From contig JARGXX010000071.1 in assembly GCA_030374765.1 (NCBI GenBank), positions 1,798,001-1,862,000 on the forward strand: DNA of 64,000 bases, read 5' to 3'. Shown in pieces: positions 48,001 to 59,240 of this stretch. The notes beneath the pieces are model-generated. The model was not told the DNA's origin. It was given only the letters and a program-made list of their open reading frames with translations, and did not search any database. The DNA comes from Agarophyton chilense (taxonomy: Eukaryota; Rhodophyta; Florideophyceae; Gracilariales; Gracilariaceae). Made by a program: the position numbers and the translations under genes. How positions within the stretch are numbered: position 1 is the first letter of the stretch; every line of letters begins with the position of its first letter.

Positions 48001-49610
48001 CACCAGAAGTTCTGGTATCAGATAATGGGAAGCAATTCGTTGCGAAGTTCTCTTAGAATGTTTGCCGCATTATGGGCATTCGAAACGTGTTTACCACGAC
48101 CTATCATCCGCAATGCAACGATCAGGTGGAGCGTTTCAACCGCATGCTGATAGCAGCATCACGACACTACATCGCGGACCACCAGAAAGAATGGGACATG
48201 TTTACAGATACTCTGTGCTACGCTTACGATACGCAAGTGCATACCTCTACAAAGACGGCACCGTTCGACCTCGTGCTTTCACGTAACCCTCCGGCTTTAC
48301 CGGTTGCGCTCGACAACGAGACAAAATTGGACGCACCGACCCCGGCTGAGTACCATCTTAAATGGAGGAATGACCTGAAGGCCAGAGCGGAAGAAGCCGC
48401 TAAAGAGTTATCAAAGACGCAAGCTCGCTATAAGCGAAACTATGACGCCAGAAGGCGAAGAGGAAGTCCAGCAATCCGAGTAGGAAGTCAGGTCTTCGTG
48501 CGAGTTGAAAGACCGAACAAACAGGAAGAATCTCGTCATAAATTGTTGCCGATAGAGGCTGGGCCCTTCAAAGTGGTGGACCTTGATGAAGACACAGTGG
48601 TCATCAAGACAGGTAAGGACGTTGAACGTGTATCGTGCGATTGCGTTGAAGTCGCGCCTGACCTGCAAGTGGAAGTCCAGGTATCTGGTAGAACTAAGGA
48701 GGCAAGTGCGACGGAACGTCAACGCAAAAGCCCAAATGACTCTGGGGAGAGTGAACCGCCACCAATGGCTCGAGCGGAGGAGAAAGCTCCTGATCTCTCA
48801 CCGCCGGCGGTTGCATACGCCAATCACGGAGAGCTTCCGAAATATCGGGATATGCCCCGTGGCACGCACACACCCCTAAGTACAGAAATGAAACCTGAAA
48901 GCAGGAAAGATGTTTTGGAATTTGGCCCCAAGGACTTGGAAACGAGTGCGCGCGATCACGCGCCGTTGCCGCTTCAGGCTGAACAGTCAGGTGAAGCGCC
49001 ACTCGCTGTTCCGCCGATATCGGCTCCCATCCCTCGTGGGCAGGAAGAAGAAGAGGTATCGCCTCCTGTCGTGGTACAAGCACCAGAATCCACCCAACAG
49101 CGGTCAGAATCGGATAAACCGAGGAAAGTTCATCCACGAATGGAATTGAGAAGTAGCAAGAAGTACGCCTCTATGGAACCTGGAAAACAGGATAGCTCTT
49201 TATCTGAGAAAGGTTCTCAAGGAATGAGTACACTGCCCCTGCGGGCAGAACGACAGTTATTCGACGAGCGAACGCTTAGCGACGCGGAGACTGCTAATAC
49301 AGAGACGCTTGGGTCAGCCCAAATGCATTTCAAACCTGTTGACAGGAGTCTCGCGCCAACAGCAAAAGCATTGGGAAACGCCCAGGAATATGTTATGGAT
49401 GGCATATGTGAACATGGCGAGCATGAAGATACAAAAGAATTACGGTATCGAGTCCGTTGGTACGGTGTTCCTCTGGAAGCGGATACGTGGGAACCTATAG
49501 CTCATATCCCCCGTTCGCAACTCGTGCGATATCATCGACGCATGCGATTACCACTCCCCAGGGAGATCGCCTCCTCGATAGTCGGGCTCATGGGCACATC
49601 CCATTTCTAA
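45015..49610 (+). pseudogene. pol region of chromovirus E (protease to chromodomain)
   Basis: Protease-like LDTGAGPNF near 45100, RT (RLCIDYRKLNAVAVRDTYPF, KRMPFGLTIAPATFQR, CLVYLDDVIIFSQDV), RNase H (YSVDTDSNEYQVGCALFQ), integrase (YVSIDILGELI, EVLVSDNGKQFVAKF, TYHPQCNDQVERFNR) and a C-terminal chromodomain (LRYRVRWYGVPLEADTWEPI) near 49440. Broken in several places; the order is that of chromoviruses. Confidence 0.85.
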
Positions 49611-50076
49611 GTATCGGCTACAAAGGTAGTAAAAACTCGAAAAGCGAGAAGAATACAAGAAGTCATGTGGAAGAAAAGTGAAAACACGCAAGCACAGGAC
49701 ATTTACTGATTATCACCTAGGAAGAACTCGAGAAGCGAGAGAAGAAAAATTGAAGAACTCGAGAAGCGAGAAGAGATGATTGAAGAACTCGACAAGCGAG
49801 AAAAGAAGTATGAAACTCGAGAAGCAAGAAGAAGAAGTTAAGAACTCGAGAAGAGAGAAGAGATGAAGACTAGAAGATAAGAAGGGAACGTGAAGACACG
49901 AAGTCACCGGAGTTTTATTGGTATCAAGATACCACCGCAAGGGTGTTGACTAGGAGTCTTTTCTGCGATCATCAAAGAGACGTGCGATCACGCAGGTTCG
50001 CAAGAAGCTGTGCGCGATCACCCTCAACTTGGTCCACGGGAAAGTCCGCATCTAAGAGAAACTGCCTCAGCGGATC
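49611..50076. repeat. GA-rich degenerate tandem repeat between convergent ORFs of E
   Basis: About 49630-49870 holds six or so spaced copies of a GAACTCGAGAAGCGAGAAGA-like unit. It lies between the end of pol (+) and the end of the accessory ORF (-). Element A has a GA-rich tract (on its sense strand) in the same place. Confidence 0.75.
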
Positions 50077-51797
50077 TTAGCCTGGATCTTCGACCGGCAC
50101 TGCACTCGGTTGATGGGTAAACCAATAAAAGTACTCTTGAGCAGCTCCCGCCGCTGCGGATTTATCGACGGAAGTCGATACGCCTGCCAGCTCTGGCTCG
50201 TCCTCGTAACCGAGTTCAGCCTCAGCTCCCGGCGCTTCCTCATACGGTTCCTCTTCGTTCTCGGATGGAGTAGCATCGTACACGTATCTAGTAAGCTGGT
50301 TCGGTGGCATGTCACGCGGGTTCTCCCGAAGAAAGCGAGCCTCCTCGGAGGTGATCAACTGGCGCGTCCAGGGGTCGTACCAAACGAAATCTCCAGCACT
50401 TGCTGTTCATCCAGGAGAATGGTCGAAGTGTCTTGCACGGGTTCCGCGAGCTGATTGATCAGCTGGCACTCCAGACCAGTCGACACCGTCGATTACATCC
50501 ACAAGATGGAGGAAGTCGGCATGGTTCGCACGGGATCCCAGCACAAGGGAAAGATCGAGTTCCCTCGCATACTTTCGCGCTGTGAGCGACATGTACCAAA
50601 CTCTAAAGGTATCATAAGCATCCCACGGGAGGAAGACGGCCATCTTGGCGATAAAATCGGTATAAACCACCGTCCAATATCCCGAGAACGGGTCGTTAAC
50701 CAACGCCGACCCGATGTAGGAGATCGTCGGTGAAAGCTCCACAGGGCAACCACGAAGACTCTCGATCGCCGCCCAATGCTCCGGAATACCGATGTAGCGC
50801 CCGGAGCGCGCGTTCCGCCGGATGCAGTCAATCTCGATCATTTGATACGGCACCAAATAGCCCAAACGTGATCGAGTACGACGTTCCCAACAGAGATAAT
50901 CCTAATAGGGAATATCATGCTTTCGAAGGAAGCGGAACTCCGCACGGAGAAGAGGTTGCTGAAAGCAGAGAGCTGTATCACGCCACCGCGCACACAGCGC
51001 CAACCGCTAACATCGACTTCAACGAGTGTCTCGATATACGAGTAACTTTCACCGTCGGTACGGAATTTCCAGGTATCTAGTTCCCAGTCCTGCGGGGGGA
51101 GAACCGTACTGATGAATCGGTGAAGACGCTGGTAAATCAGCTTGGTGAACCACGTAGGGGCTTGGGACAAGGTTTCCGTTGAATATCGCGCAATCGCGTT
51201 GTCTGGCAAAGCAATATGGCTCGCCCAGTCGTCGCTATAAATCGCGTGCTCCGAAATGGCGTCGGGGAAGTACCCACCGTGTACATACTTTTGTATCAAT
51301 GCGTCATCGCAAATAGCAACTGGACCAAACCAGGGCGCTTGCGCGAAAAGTTCAACGTTGTCGAGAGGATCTCGTCCATCGAAATCCGCAGCGTGCGGGT
51401 AGCTCCGCTGAGCACGACGAGAAGGAGCTCGAATCACACCGGCAGAGGCGGCGTAAGCCGCGTTCGGCATCGGAGCCACGGTTGGCTGAGGTAACGGTAC
51501 CGACCGGAATCCGGTGTGTGGTGTGGGGAACGAACGGTATGGACCGAGTTGAGCCGTAGGCTACGACGCATAACCAGCAGTGTTAGACGGAGCCCCAGAC
51601 GGCACATCCTCAGAGGAGGGCTGAAACGGGTTGAACCCGGCGTTCGGATCCATCGCGAGAGATCGAGCTGAAGAGCGGTGAGGAACAGAATGCTGTTGAG
51701 AACTGTAAGAGTTGGTCGGGCGGCGAGGAATTCGTGTTGACGCTGAGTACCCGGAACACCGGTCCGAATGCATAAAAACGCTTCTTGCGTCCCCCAT
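50077..51797 (-). pseudogene. Accessory ORF region of chromovirus E, antisense to gag-pol
   Basis: The minus-strand open region begins at an ATG at 51797, 25 bases inside the 3' LTR, and reads toward pol. Its core is homologous to the accessory ORF of element A: APWFGPVAICDDALIQKYV, DPFSGYWTVVYTDF, WDAYDTFRVWY and DVIDGVDWSGVPADQ. The N-terminal part is Ser/Pro-rich and the C-terminal part is acidic (NEEEPYEEAPGAE). I do not recognise any known family. Broken, with a few breaks. Confidence 0.68.
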
Positions 51798-51821
51798 GGT
51801 TCGTGCTTAACGAGGGGGGTA

Positions 51822-52486
51822 TGTAGTATTCTACTATGTCGGGGAATCCGATAGGATGATTCTTCGCGAAGTCGGGGTTGGAACTCATAAGTGAGTGATG
51901 TCATCAAACTTGTGATATGAAACGGCACACCGCGTAGATGCCTAGACGCAGAATGTCTTAGTGGGACACGTAGTATAACGAGTGGAGTGGCTTGCAACGG
52001 CGCATGTAGTAGCGATCCACGTGGCTGGGTTTACTACTCTTTGTAGCTAGACGTCCATTAGGCACCATACCCATACAGTGGTCTGGCTAAGTGGCTGACC
52101 ACTGGGTCTTATTTACGTATTATTTGGGCGCTCACCCTGACACACAGTATATAGTGTACCAGAGGTGAGCGCCGACTCCAAGTAAAGGAGACAACAGGGG
52201 CATCATGACTATTCTGTTCATCGCTTAGGATTCCTTAAACGGAGATCCGGATGAGTCATAATAGATAGTCAGCCCCCAACCACTTCACGAGCCGTCTCGT
52301 ACCTACGTTCCATCAACGTTTTACAGTTGCACTGTTCACCCTCGCTGGCGAGTAGTGGCCTTACACCCCGCTTCCAGCTCGCTGGTATTGGAGCTCTACC
52401 ACCCCTTTTACTTCGCCGCAAGCGACCCATCGGCAGTCCGAACGCTGTCACAGGTGTCTGCTCTCTCCGTTAGAGCGGATACTACA
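51822..52486 (+). repeat. LTR-B, 3' LTR of E
   Basis: 665 bp, starting TGTAGTATTCTACTATG and ending GCGGATACTACA, nearly the same as solo LTR-B at 37317-37983. Confidence 0.9.
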
Positions 52487-52654
52487 AACAACATGGGGGT
52501 ATGACCTGAGGAGCTCACGGTCTTCAGCATTCGAGAGGTCAGTTGTGCCAGATATCTTCGAAACCACTTGGTCACGCGCCTGTCCTGCAAGGAAGAATTG
52601 GAAAAGGTGCAGAGCAGCGCCCTCGTGGACACCGTTTTGATCGCAGGCCGTACG
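52487..52654 (-). pseudogene. gag fragment of Gypsy fossil G, left of transposon T
   Basis: The minus strand reads a gag capsid-like stretch (GVHEGAALHLFQFFLAGQAR) similar to the gag of element D. The first part of the same gag lies at 63406-63900, on the other side of T. Old fossil. Confidence 0.75.
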
Positions 52655-52675
52655 TCAGTGTTCTCGGAATGCTAG
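52655..52675 (+). repeat. Left terminal inverted repeat of T
   Basis: TCAGTGTTCTCGGAATGCTAG; 20 of 21 bases pair with the right end (63385-63405). CGTACG precedes it. Confidence 0.9.
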
Positions 52676-52962
52676 TTCAGTGGTCAAAAAAGGACGAATT
52701 GAAATGACCGAAAAACCCGTGAATTTATCCAAATTTGGAGGTGTTAATTTCCGAAAATATTTTCTTTCGTTCATTAGTGCTAGTTTGTATGGGAAGGAAA
52801 ACTAGCACATATCTGCAGTTTTTCTAGTTTTGATGGAGGTAAAACTAGCGTGAATCTTTCTGTCGCCGCAGTTTAAAGGTAAAAGTAGAGAAGTGGTGCA
52901 AGAGCAGATTCAATCTTTGTGCGCTCTAGATTGACAGATTAGTACAAACAACCGGTCCCAAA
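52676..52962. promoter_or_regulatory. Left subterminal region of T
   Basis: Non-coding, AT-rich, with repeated motifs: AGTGGTCAAAA at 52679, GCTAGT at 52779, ACTAGC at 52801 and 52844, and TCTAGT near 52823. Subterminal repeats of this kind bind transposase in the CACTA group. The transposase promoter must lie here too. Confidence 0.55.
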
Positions 52963-53017
52963 ATGAACCTCAAAATAGAAATTGAACATTTAGTACCATC
53001 CATATCAATCGCAATAA

Positions 53018-56000
53018 AATCGCAGCCCGACCTGGCAGACCTCACGTGCCTTGCATTCTATATTATTCTCCACCGCCCTCCCCTGTCACGTGCCCTGTGT
53101 GCGCCATACTCTCTCTCCGTCTACGCCCCCTACCAACTTCTTTCCCACCACCTCTCCTCCACCCACCGTGCCTTCCTGCTGCTTCAACGGTTGCTCCTTC
53201 TTCGCCCGAGAAATCCCCGCCCTCCAGGGGCACCAGAGAAGGTGCCCTCATCGCCTCTCCGCCAACAAGCGCTTCCTCTCCCCTGGCAGAAATGAACCCA
53301 ACTTCCCCCCCCGCACAAAACGCCACAAGTCCACCTCACAACTCCCCCCTCATCCTTCTCCCTCACATCGCCCTTCCGACAACGTCCCTCTCGCACACCA
53401 TGACTCCTACCTTCAAGACCAGCTCTCTCTCTCCCTCCACACCCAGGACGCCATCCACGTCGCCACTGCCCCTCTCGGTTCCCCCTCCTCTTTCGCTCTC
53501 TCCCCCCTCCCTCCTTCCACTCCCCCCCTCGACAACCCCCACCTGGAGAAAATGGTCCTCTACATCTCCTCCATCGCCTCCAAGCTTGGACAACGAAAGG
53601 CTGACGAACTCATCACTCTCCTTAATGATCCCCACTTCTCCGAATCAACATTCCAGAACTCAGTCTCCTCCGCAAAGCAATGCCTCGAGCTCCAGGCAGA
53701 CCTCTTCCACCAGAGAATCAGGTCCATTGGTTTCGCCCCCTCCACCATCTTCGATCCCCACAAACGCTTCTTCGCAACCCTCTTCCAGAAAGACGCAATC
53801 CATGTCCTCAAACAACAGCTCGCCCTCGCACACTTCAAGAACACCTTTTTCCACCCCATCTCCCAAACATCCGCCTCCGGCTCCCCCTCCTTCGCACACC
53901 CCATGGCAGCCACCCTCGGCTCAAAAGTCGTCCCCACACTCAAGACCGCCATCATGCAGTCCACAAAAGACAACATCGTCTGGCATCTCCCTCACTCCAC
54001 CGGTATCGACTCCTTCATCGGCCTCGTCCAAATCTACTCCGACAAGTCCTCTACCTCTCTCAAATCTTCTTCCATCACCTCCTACCCCCTCCACATCACC
54101 CTTCTGAACTTCTCCGACTCCTTTCGCCGCAAATGCATCTCCGACAATCTCACACTCCTCGGCTATCTTCCCACCTCCTTCACCCCGATCATTCCTTCTC
54201 CAGATGCAGATATCATCACTCATTCCTCCTCCATCCCCCGCCAAACAAAAATGGAACTCATACAGCAGACCATCTCCTCCCTCCTTCAACCTCTCTTCTC
54301 TTCCGCCCTCCCCGGTTTCCCCTTCCGCGACGCAGACGGCGTTCTTCGTCAATGCCACCCCATCATCGCCAGCTACTGCGCAGACATTCCCGAGTCAAAG
54401 GATATTCTCGCCATATCCCACGGCACCCGCCCCCAGCACCCCTGCCACAGATGCTCTGTCCCTCGCTCACAACTCCACCAACACTCTCACGCCCATCCCC
54501 CTCGATCTCTTCCCCTCACCCTTGCAGCCCGCAACAAACATTTCTCCCTCCTCAAGGACTCCGAAGCAGCTCTCCTCGCCCGCAAGCCAAGAGTCTCGCC
54601 CAACTTCAAGGAACAAGCTCTCCAAGCACTCCACTCCCTCTCCCTCGCAAAATACCCCTCCCTCTTCGAGTCTTACCCCCTTTTCAACATCACCCCCCTC
54701 CTCACCCCATACAACATCACCCCCCTCCTCACCCCATACAACATCTTCCCCTTCGAACCCCTCCACAACTTCCACCTCGGCGTTTCCAAACTCATCAAGC
54801 TCGCCGCCATCGAACGTCTCAGATCAGAACACCTCTTCACCACCATCAGCTCCACAAACTCCCGCCGTTCCTTCCACTCCGTCCGCACATCCATCCTCAA
54901 GCACTCCAACTTCATCCTCACCGCCATCGAAAATCATTCCCCAGCTACCGGCCTCCACATCGACTTCTCTACTTCCGAAAGCGGGCAGTCCCTCAACGAC
55001 TTCTTCACAACTGACGCCGTCCGCGGCATGCTAGAAGCAAAAGACTACCGCGCCCTCGACATGGTCTTCCCCTTCATCGGCGCCTTTTTCGACCGCTGCT
55101 GTGACGAAGCCAATTCCGCTCCCATCACAACTGTCTTCTCCAAGTACACAGACCTCCTCCTCACCTCCATGTGCTACAACTCCGTCCCCGAATGGACCAC
55201 TTCTCGTCTTGCCAAACTCGCCTCCCAAATCCATTCCTTCAAGCACAGAGCTGTCGATGTTCTCGGTCCATACCATACCTCCAACCTTGGCACCCTCTAA
55301 TTCCACCTCCTCGATCACATCGTAGACGACATTCGACGCTTTGGGGGTCTCCACTTCAACGATGCAGGCATCTTCGAACAAGCCCATACCCTCTTCAAAG
55401 CACATTACTCCCGAACCTCCAAGCGCAGACCCACCGCGCACAACGAAACCATCCGTGCCATCGAACGCTCCGATGCCGTCAACAATTGGATTTCTCTCTC
55501 CGCTGATCCTTCCGTCACCTCATCCTCCCATGCCCCTCCTCCTCCCTTCCAAGCCCGCAAACCAGGTTTCGTCGGTGATGGCAAGCACACCTCCTTTTCC
55601 GATCTCATCACCGCTCACAAATTCCTTCCAGCAAACCCCCACTCAACAATCTCTTCCCTTCAGGACCTCTTCTCCCCAGACACTATTGCCATCATCTCAC
55701 AGATTGGGACCCTCGCACTCCCCTCCTTCGTCACACTCACACTCGAAACACTAGCTCTCAACCAGGACTCTCCCACTCTCCGCCAAACCCGTCTCACATT
55801 CGTCAATTCCGCATACGTCGTCGGCGGCTTCACCCCAACCTTAGACGACTACATCACCGATCGAAACGAGCTCGCCGTCAAAGTTCCCCCTCTCCCACTC
55901 ATTCAACGTATCTTCGCTGCTCCCTCCTTCGGTCCCTCTAAAACCCCAAAGTTCTCCCACATCCTCGTTGCCGATTCCAGCTTCTCCAACCCCACTCCCA

Positions 56001-56458
56001 CCCCCTGGGTCTGCAAGCTCAACTCTCTTCTTCGCTTCACCACCCCTTCTTCCCCTTCCACTCATAACGATTTCGCCTTCGTTCAGTTCCTCGAACTCGT
56101 TCCACCCCAGGATCAAGTCGATGTCTCTCTCAATTGCATCTGCCTCCGATGGGCAACAGATGACGAACAAAACCACACCGCCCACCCCCTTCCTATCTCA
56201 AACACTTCCAACTCCGACAACGACTCCCCCTGGTCCGGCCTCGTACCATCCTCTTCCATTCTCGGCCCCGTTCATGTACTTCGCCAAAACTACCCCGCAC
56301 CCCCTTTCACCCCTCGATTGCACTGGCGCTTCCATCGATTCTACCTCAACAGATTCTACCGAGACCTAACTGCCAAGCCCTACTTCTCCAACACCACCAC
56401 TGGTGGCACAACACCACCACTGGGTGGCACCCTTAATAATACCTCCCAAGGCACATGA
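53018..56458 (+). CDS. Plavaka-type (CACTA-related) transposase of T, with one in-frame stop
   Basis: One frame is open from 53018 to TGA 56456-56458 (about 1146 codons), apart from a single TAA at 55298-55300; sequence similarity continues past that stop. Counting from the codon at 53051, a C2H2/C2HC-like finger (CCFNGCSFFAREIPALQGHQ, 43-62) opens the protein. The RNase H-fold core has IYSDKSSTSLKSSSITSYPL (328-347; first catalytic Asp about 331), GYLP, a HPCHRC knuckle (464-469) and FEPLHNFHLGVSK (568-580). After the stop, FHLLDHIVDDIRRFGG and a C-terminal RLHWRFHRFYLNRFYRDL are also family-like. The first in-frame ATG is far downstream of the finger, so the true start probably lies on an upstream exon (ATG 52963 is in another frame). 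AATAAA is at 56462. A 27-bp tandem duplication sits at 54685-54738. Confidence 0.78.
54685..54738 (+). repeat. 27-bp in-frame tandem duplication in the transposase
   Basis: Two perfect adjacent 27-bp copies encode NITPLLTPY twice, just before the EPLHNFHLG motif. Identity of the copies suggests a recent event that may impair the enzyme. Confidence 0.9.
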
Positions 56459-56545
56459 TCCAATAAAATAGTCACCGCTGCTTTTCTTCCATAGCCGACC
56501 CCCATCTTGCTCCACCACCTTTCCCCCTTATCCCCCCGTACCTTA

Positions 56546-59240
56546 TCACTCTCCCACTCCTTGCCTACTCCCCAACGCTAAGCACTTGAACCGTGGTTCT
56601 TCTGGTCCACATGACGCTATACAGCAATCTAACACCGCTCCATGTCTTCTCGTGAGATTCTCCATGAAAAACTCCTCCCTTATCGCCAGATAGATTTTCT
56701 CTCTCGACGGTATCCATAGCCCAACCGTCGCGATTCTCTCCTTATTCCCACTCACATCTCTACGATTCCCTCCACAGAATCCATCATTCTCAAACTCCTC
56801 AGCATACTCATCCTTCATCATGTTCCAGGCAACCCTCAATATGTCCTCAACAGCCAGTGGCAGAAACCTCCCAAACAGCGTCGAGAACAAAAGTTGCCTT
56901 TGGCCTCCCCGCCCAACGTCTCTATCCATCGTGGTCACCACACATCCAATCCATGCATCAAGTCGCGCAAGATGCATCACCGTCCCATCCACATACTGCC
57001 TTTCTCCATTTCTGTGACTCTCTACCGCGTAGCCCATAAACTCCTCCAACACTTTCAACGACACCTGATTTCGAAAATACATATCTGCCTCACCAAAGTC
57101 CTCCAAGTTCTCAGACACCTTCGATCCAGAATAAGTAATATCTTCAATGGCACTCGTTCTCCACGCACACAGCTTACCTCTCCCATCCTCCCCCGACCCC
57201 ATCAACTTCTCCTGCGCCTCCTCAATCTGCTTCTTCAACTCCGCCCAAAGCTCCGTCCCTTCAGTCACCTTAGCTCGTTTCGCGATCAAATCATATCCAA
57301 GCATGGAAAACAGCTTATCACGCGCTGCTCGCTTCCGCACCCCAACCACATCGCTCAATGTCTGCTTCATCCTCTGTCTCAAGCACCTATCCGCACTTAC
57401 ATTTTCCATGCACTCCTCTCTCCTCCCCGCTTCCCTTATCGACTCCCATTTCTCTCCCATTAACTCAGTCTCTACCACGTGCTTCAACAATAAATGGCTC
57501 CCGCCCTCTGTCGACGGCGTATACGGTCTCATTTCATATGCAACCTCAATTGGACATCTCGGAACCATTTCCTTCTCTCCCACCACAAACCTACTTTCCT
57601 CCCTACTCTCCCCAACCGCCTCACTTCTATTCTTCCAGCTTCGACCCACATTCTCGGTGTTGAAGCAAAGTTCCGATGCCTCCAGTTTTGCATAATGAAG
57701 AATCCTATCATACACACGACGTGCAAATCCATAAAAGCATTCCTGCACTCCAATGTCATACTTTCGTCGCCGCGTCACGCCTCCCTCCCCCTCCCTTCCC
57801 CAGCGATTCTACCTTTCAACGCCTCCCTCAAACTCTCAATCAGCACATTCTGCTGCTTCATTTCCTCCCTCGCCCGATCCAGCTCCGTTTGGGTCATTTT
57901 CAAACTCACCATCACACTGTAGCTGTCTTCCTTCATACGTCCCATTTGTCCCTTCAACACATTCATCTTCTCAATTAGCATCGACCGCGGCAAGAAACCT
58001 ATGTCAGCATCATTTGCTTCATCTTCCACTATACGGACGGCGTTCTCCACGACATTTAAATTCTCATTCTCCCCGTTATCATTATTCCTTGTGAATACAA
58101 TGTTTCTCCTTACTCGCATACCTTCCGGCGTCCTTCGCCTTGCGTTCAGCTCAAACCCTTCAACTCCCAAACCCACCGCTCTCCTCGGTGGCAAACGCTC
58201 GACATCTTCTCCCTGATGAGAAAGAACTGCTGCTCTTCCATCGCCTTCCTCCCCTGAACCACGTTTTCTCCCTCCAGCAAACCCCCTTCTCCCCCCCTCA
58301 CTCACATGCACTTCTCTGCTTTCCCTTTCGTCTATCGCTCTTCTTCCTGCAACTCGAACACTCTCCACTCTTTCCCTTGCACGCTCTCTCCTTTCTTCCA
58401 CGTAATCCAAGTTCGCCCCCTCCCATCTTTCCGCCTGTTCCCCCGCGGTAACTCCAACACTCTCTCCTTCTGTTCTCTCTCGAACGACTCTTGCGCCCGC
58501 GATTAGACCACTACTGGGTCCACCTATTCTACCCTCCCCACCACGGCTCCTCTCTATTCTCCCTTTCTGTATCTCATCATCACCGTCCTCTTCCCTCATA
58601 CCCGTAAACGATGCCCCTGCTTCTTCAACGCCTCTGCAGCAGGATCCACGTTCTCCGATCATTCTCTCTCCCTCCTTACGCCCCTTCGTCCTCTCATTCG
58701 GAATCTTTTCACCTCCTTCAGGTGCAGAGCATGGATTTAACGGCTCCACATCAGCTGAAGACGTGAGTACAGCACTTAGAGTCCGCTCGAATGCATCCCC
58801 TCTCCTTGTCCTCCCTGGAGCTCTGCTCGCCCTCCCCCGCAATCCACTTCTAGGTACACGCGTGCGGTTGCTTCGCACGCCATCCCGTTTTCCATCGCCG
58901 CTCCCCACCATCTCTCCCGTAAGCGACGTGATTTGCTCCATACGCGACGTGATTTGCTCCGTACGCGACGTGATTTGCTCCGTACGCGACGTGATTTGCT
59001 CCGCACTCTCCTCCGTCACCGTCTCCTTTGCGCGAACAGCCTTTCCTTTGCCCCACTCGCCTCTCCTTCCCCACCATCTTGCCTTGATCTACCTCTCAGG
59101 CGCACGCCTCCCTTCTCTCCACTCGCGCCCTGGAGCCTACGCCCCTTGTCCCTTCCGCCCTCTGCATCCCCTCCATGCGGCCGTGATTTTGTACCGCGCC
59201 CACTAGTGTTCTCGCTTCTCGATTTGCGGTTCGGAGCCAT
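56546..59240 (-). CDS. Long basic/coiled-coil gene of T spread over three frames, function unknown
   Basis: Three overlapping open stretches follow one another on the minus strand: 59240-59016 (starts at ATG 59240, MAPNRKSRSENTSGRG), 59019-57775 (414 codons) and 57778-56546 (410 codons). The latter two have no ATG near their beginnings, and each lies one base back (-1) from its predecessor, so they are probably parts of one gene joined by splicing or frameshift. The first parts are Arg/Gly/Glu-rich and basic; the middle part opens with four TEQITSR-like repeats and ends in a coiled coil (MLIEKMNVLKGQMGRMKE, TELDRAREEMKQQNVLIESL). The third part is globular (YDIGVQECFYGFARRVYDRI; VVTTMDRDVGRGGQRQLLFS). 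I recognise no family. The gene is convergent with the transposase (88 bases apart) and divergent from the dioxygenase. DNA binding or partnering the transposase, as TNPA does in CACTA elements, is a guess. Confidence 0.5.
58923..59006 (-). repeat. 21-bp tandem repeat, four copies
   Basis: Four 21-bp units (GCGACGTGATTTGCTCCGTA plus one base on +) differ at only a few positions. On the minus strand they encode TEQITSR in the used frame, and stay open in the other two frames (ANHVAYG and RSKSRRV). Confidence 0.9.

Larger units (their letters stand above)
42072..52486 (+). mobile_element. Chromovirus E: Ty3/Gypsy LTR retrotransposon fossil with truncated 5' LTR
   Basis: Element E reads on the + strand: truncated 5' LTR-B (42072-42423), primer-binding-like site TGGTCTCCCGACTTAGAA (42426-42443), gag, pol ending in a chromodomain, a GA-rich repeat, an antisense accessory ORF, a purine tract (CGAGGGGGGTA) and a full 3' LTR (51822-52486). 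The right flank AACAA lies within the gag of fossil G; the left flank was lost when its 5' LTR was joined to that of D. It is broken, with about half a dozen breaks in pol plus the 5' truncation. Confidence 0.88.

Noticed and set aside
53046-55014. Long + strand open frames of 353 and 444 codons in other frames over the transposase
   Set aside because: They are Ser/Pro/His/Arg-rich low-complexity shadows of the C/T-rich transposase reading frame and show no motifs.
57494-58094. Plus-strand open frames over the minus coiled-coil gene
   Set aside because: Low-complexity Ser/Pro/Phe-rich complements of a purine-rich coding strand; the minus strand has coherent coiled-coil and globular sequence.
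58923-59006. CRISPR-like array
   Set aside because: The 21-bp units are directly adjacent without spacers and lie within an open reading frame of a eukaryotic transposon.
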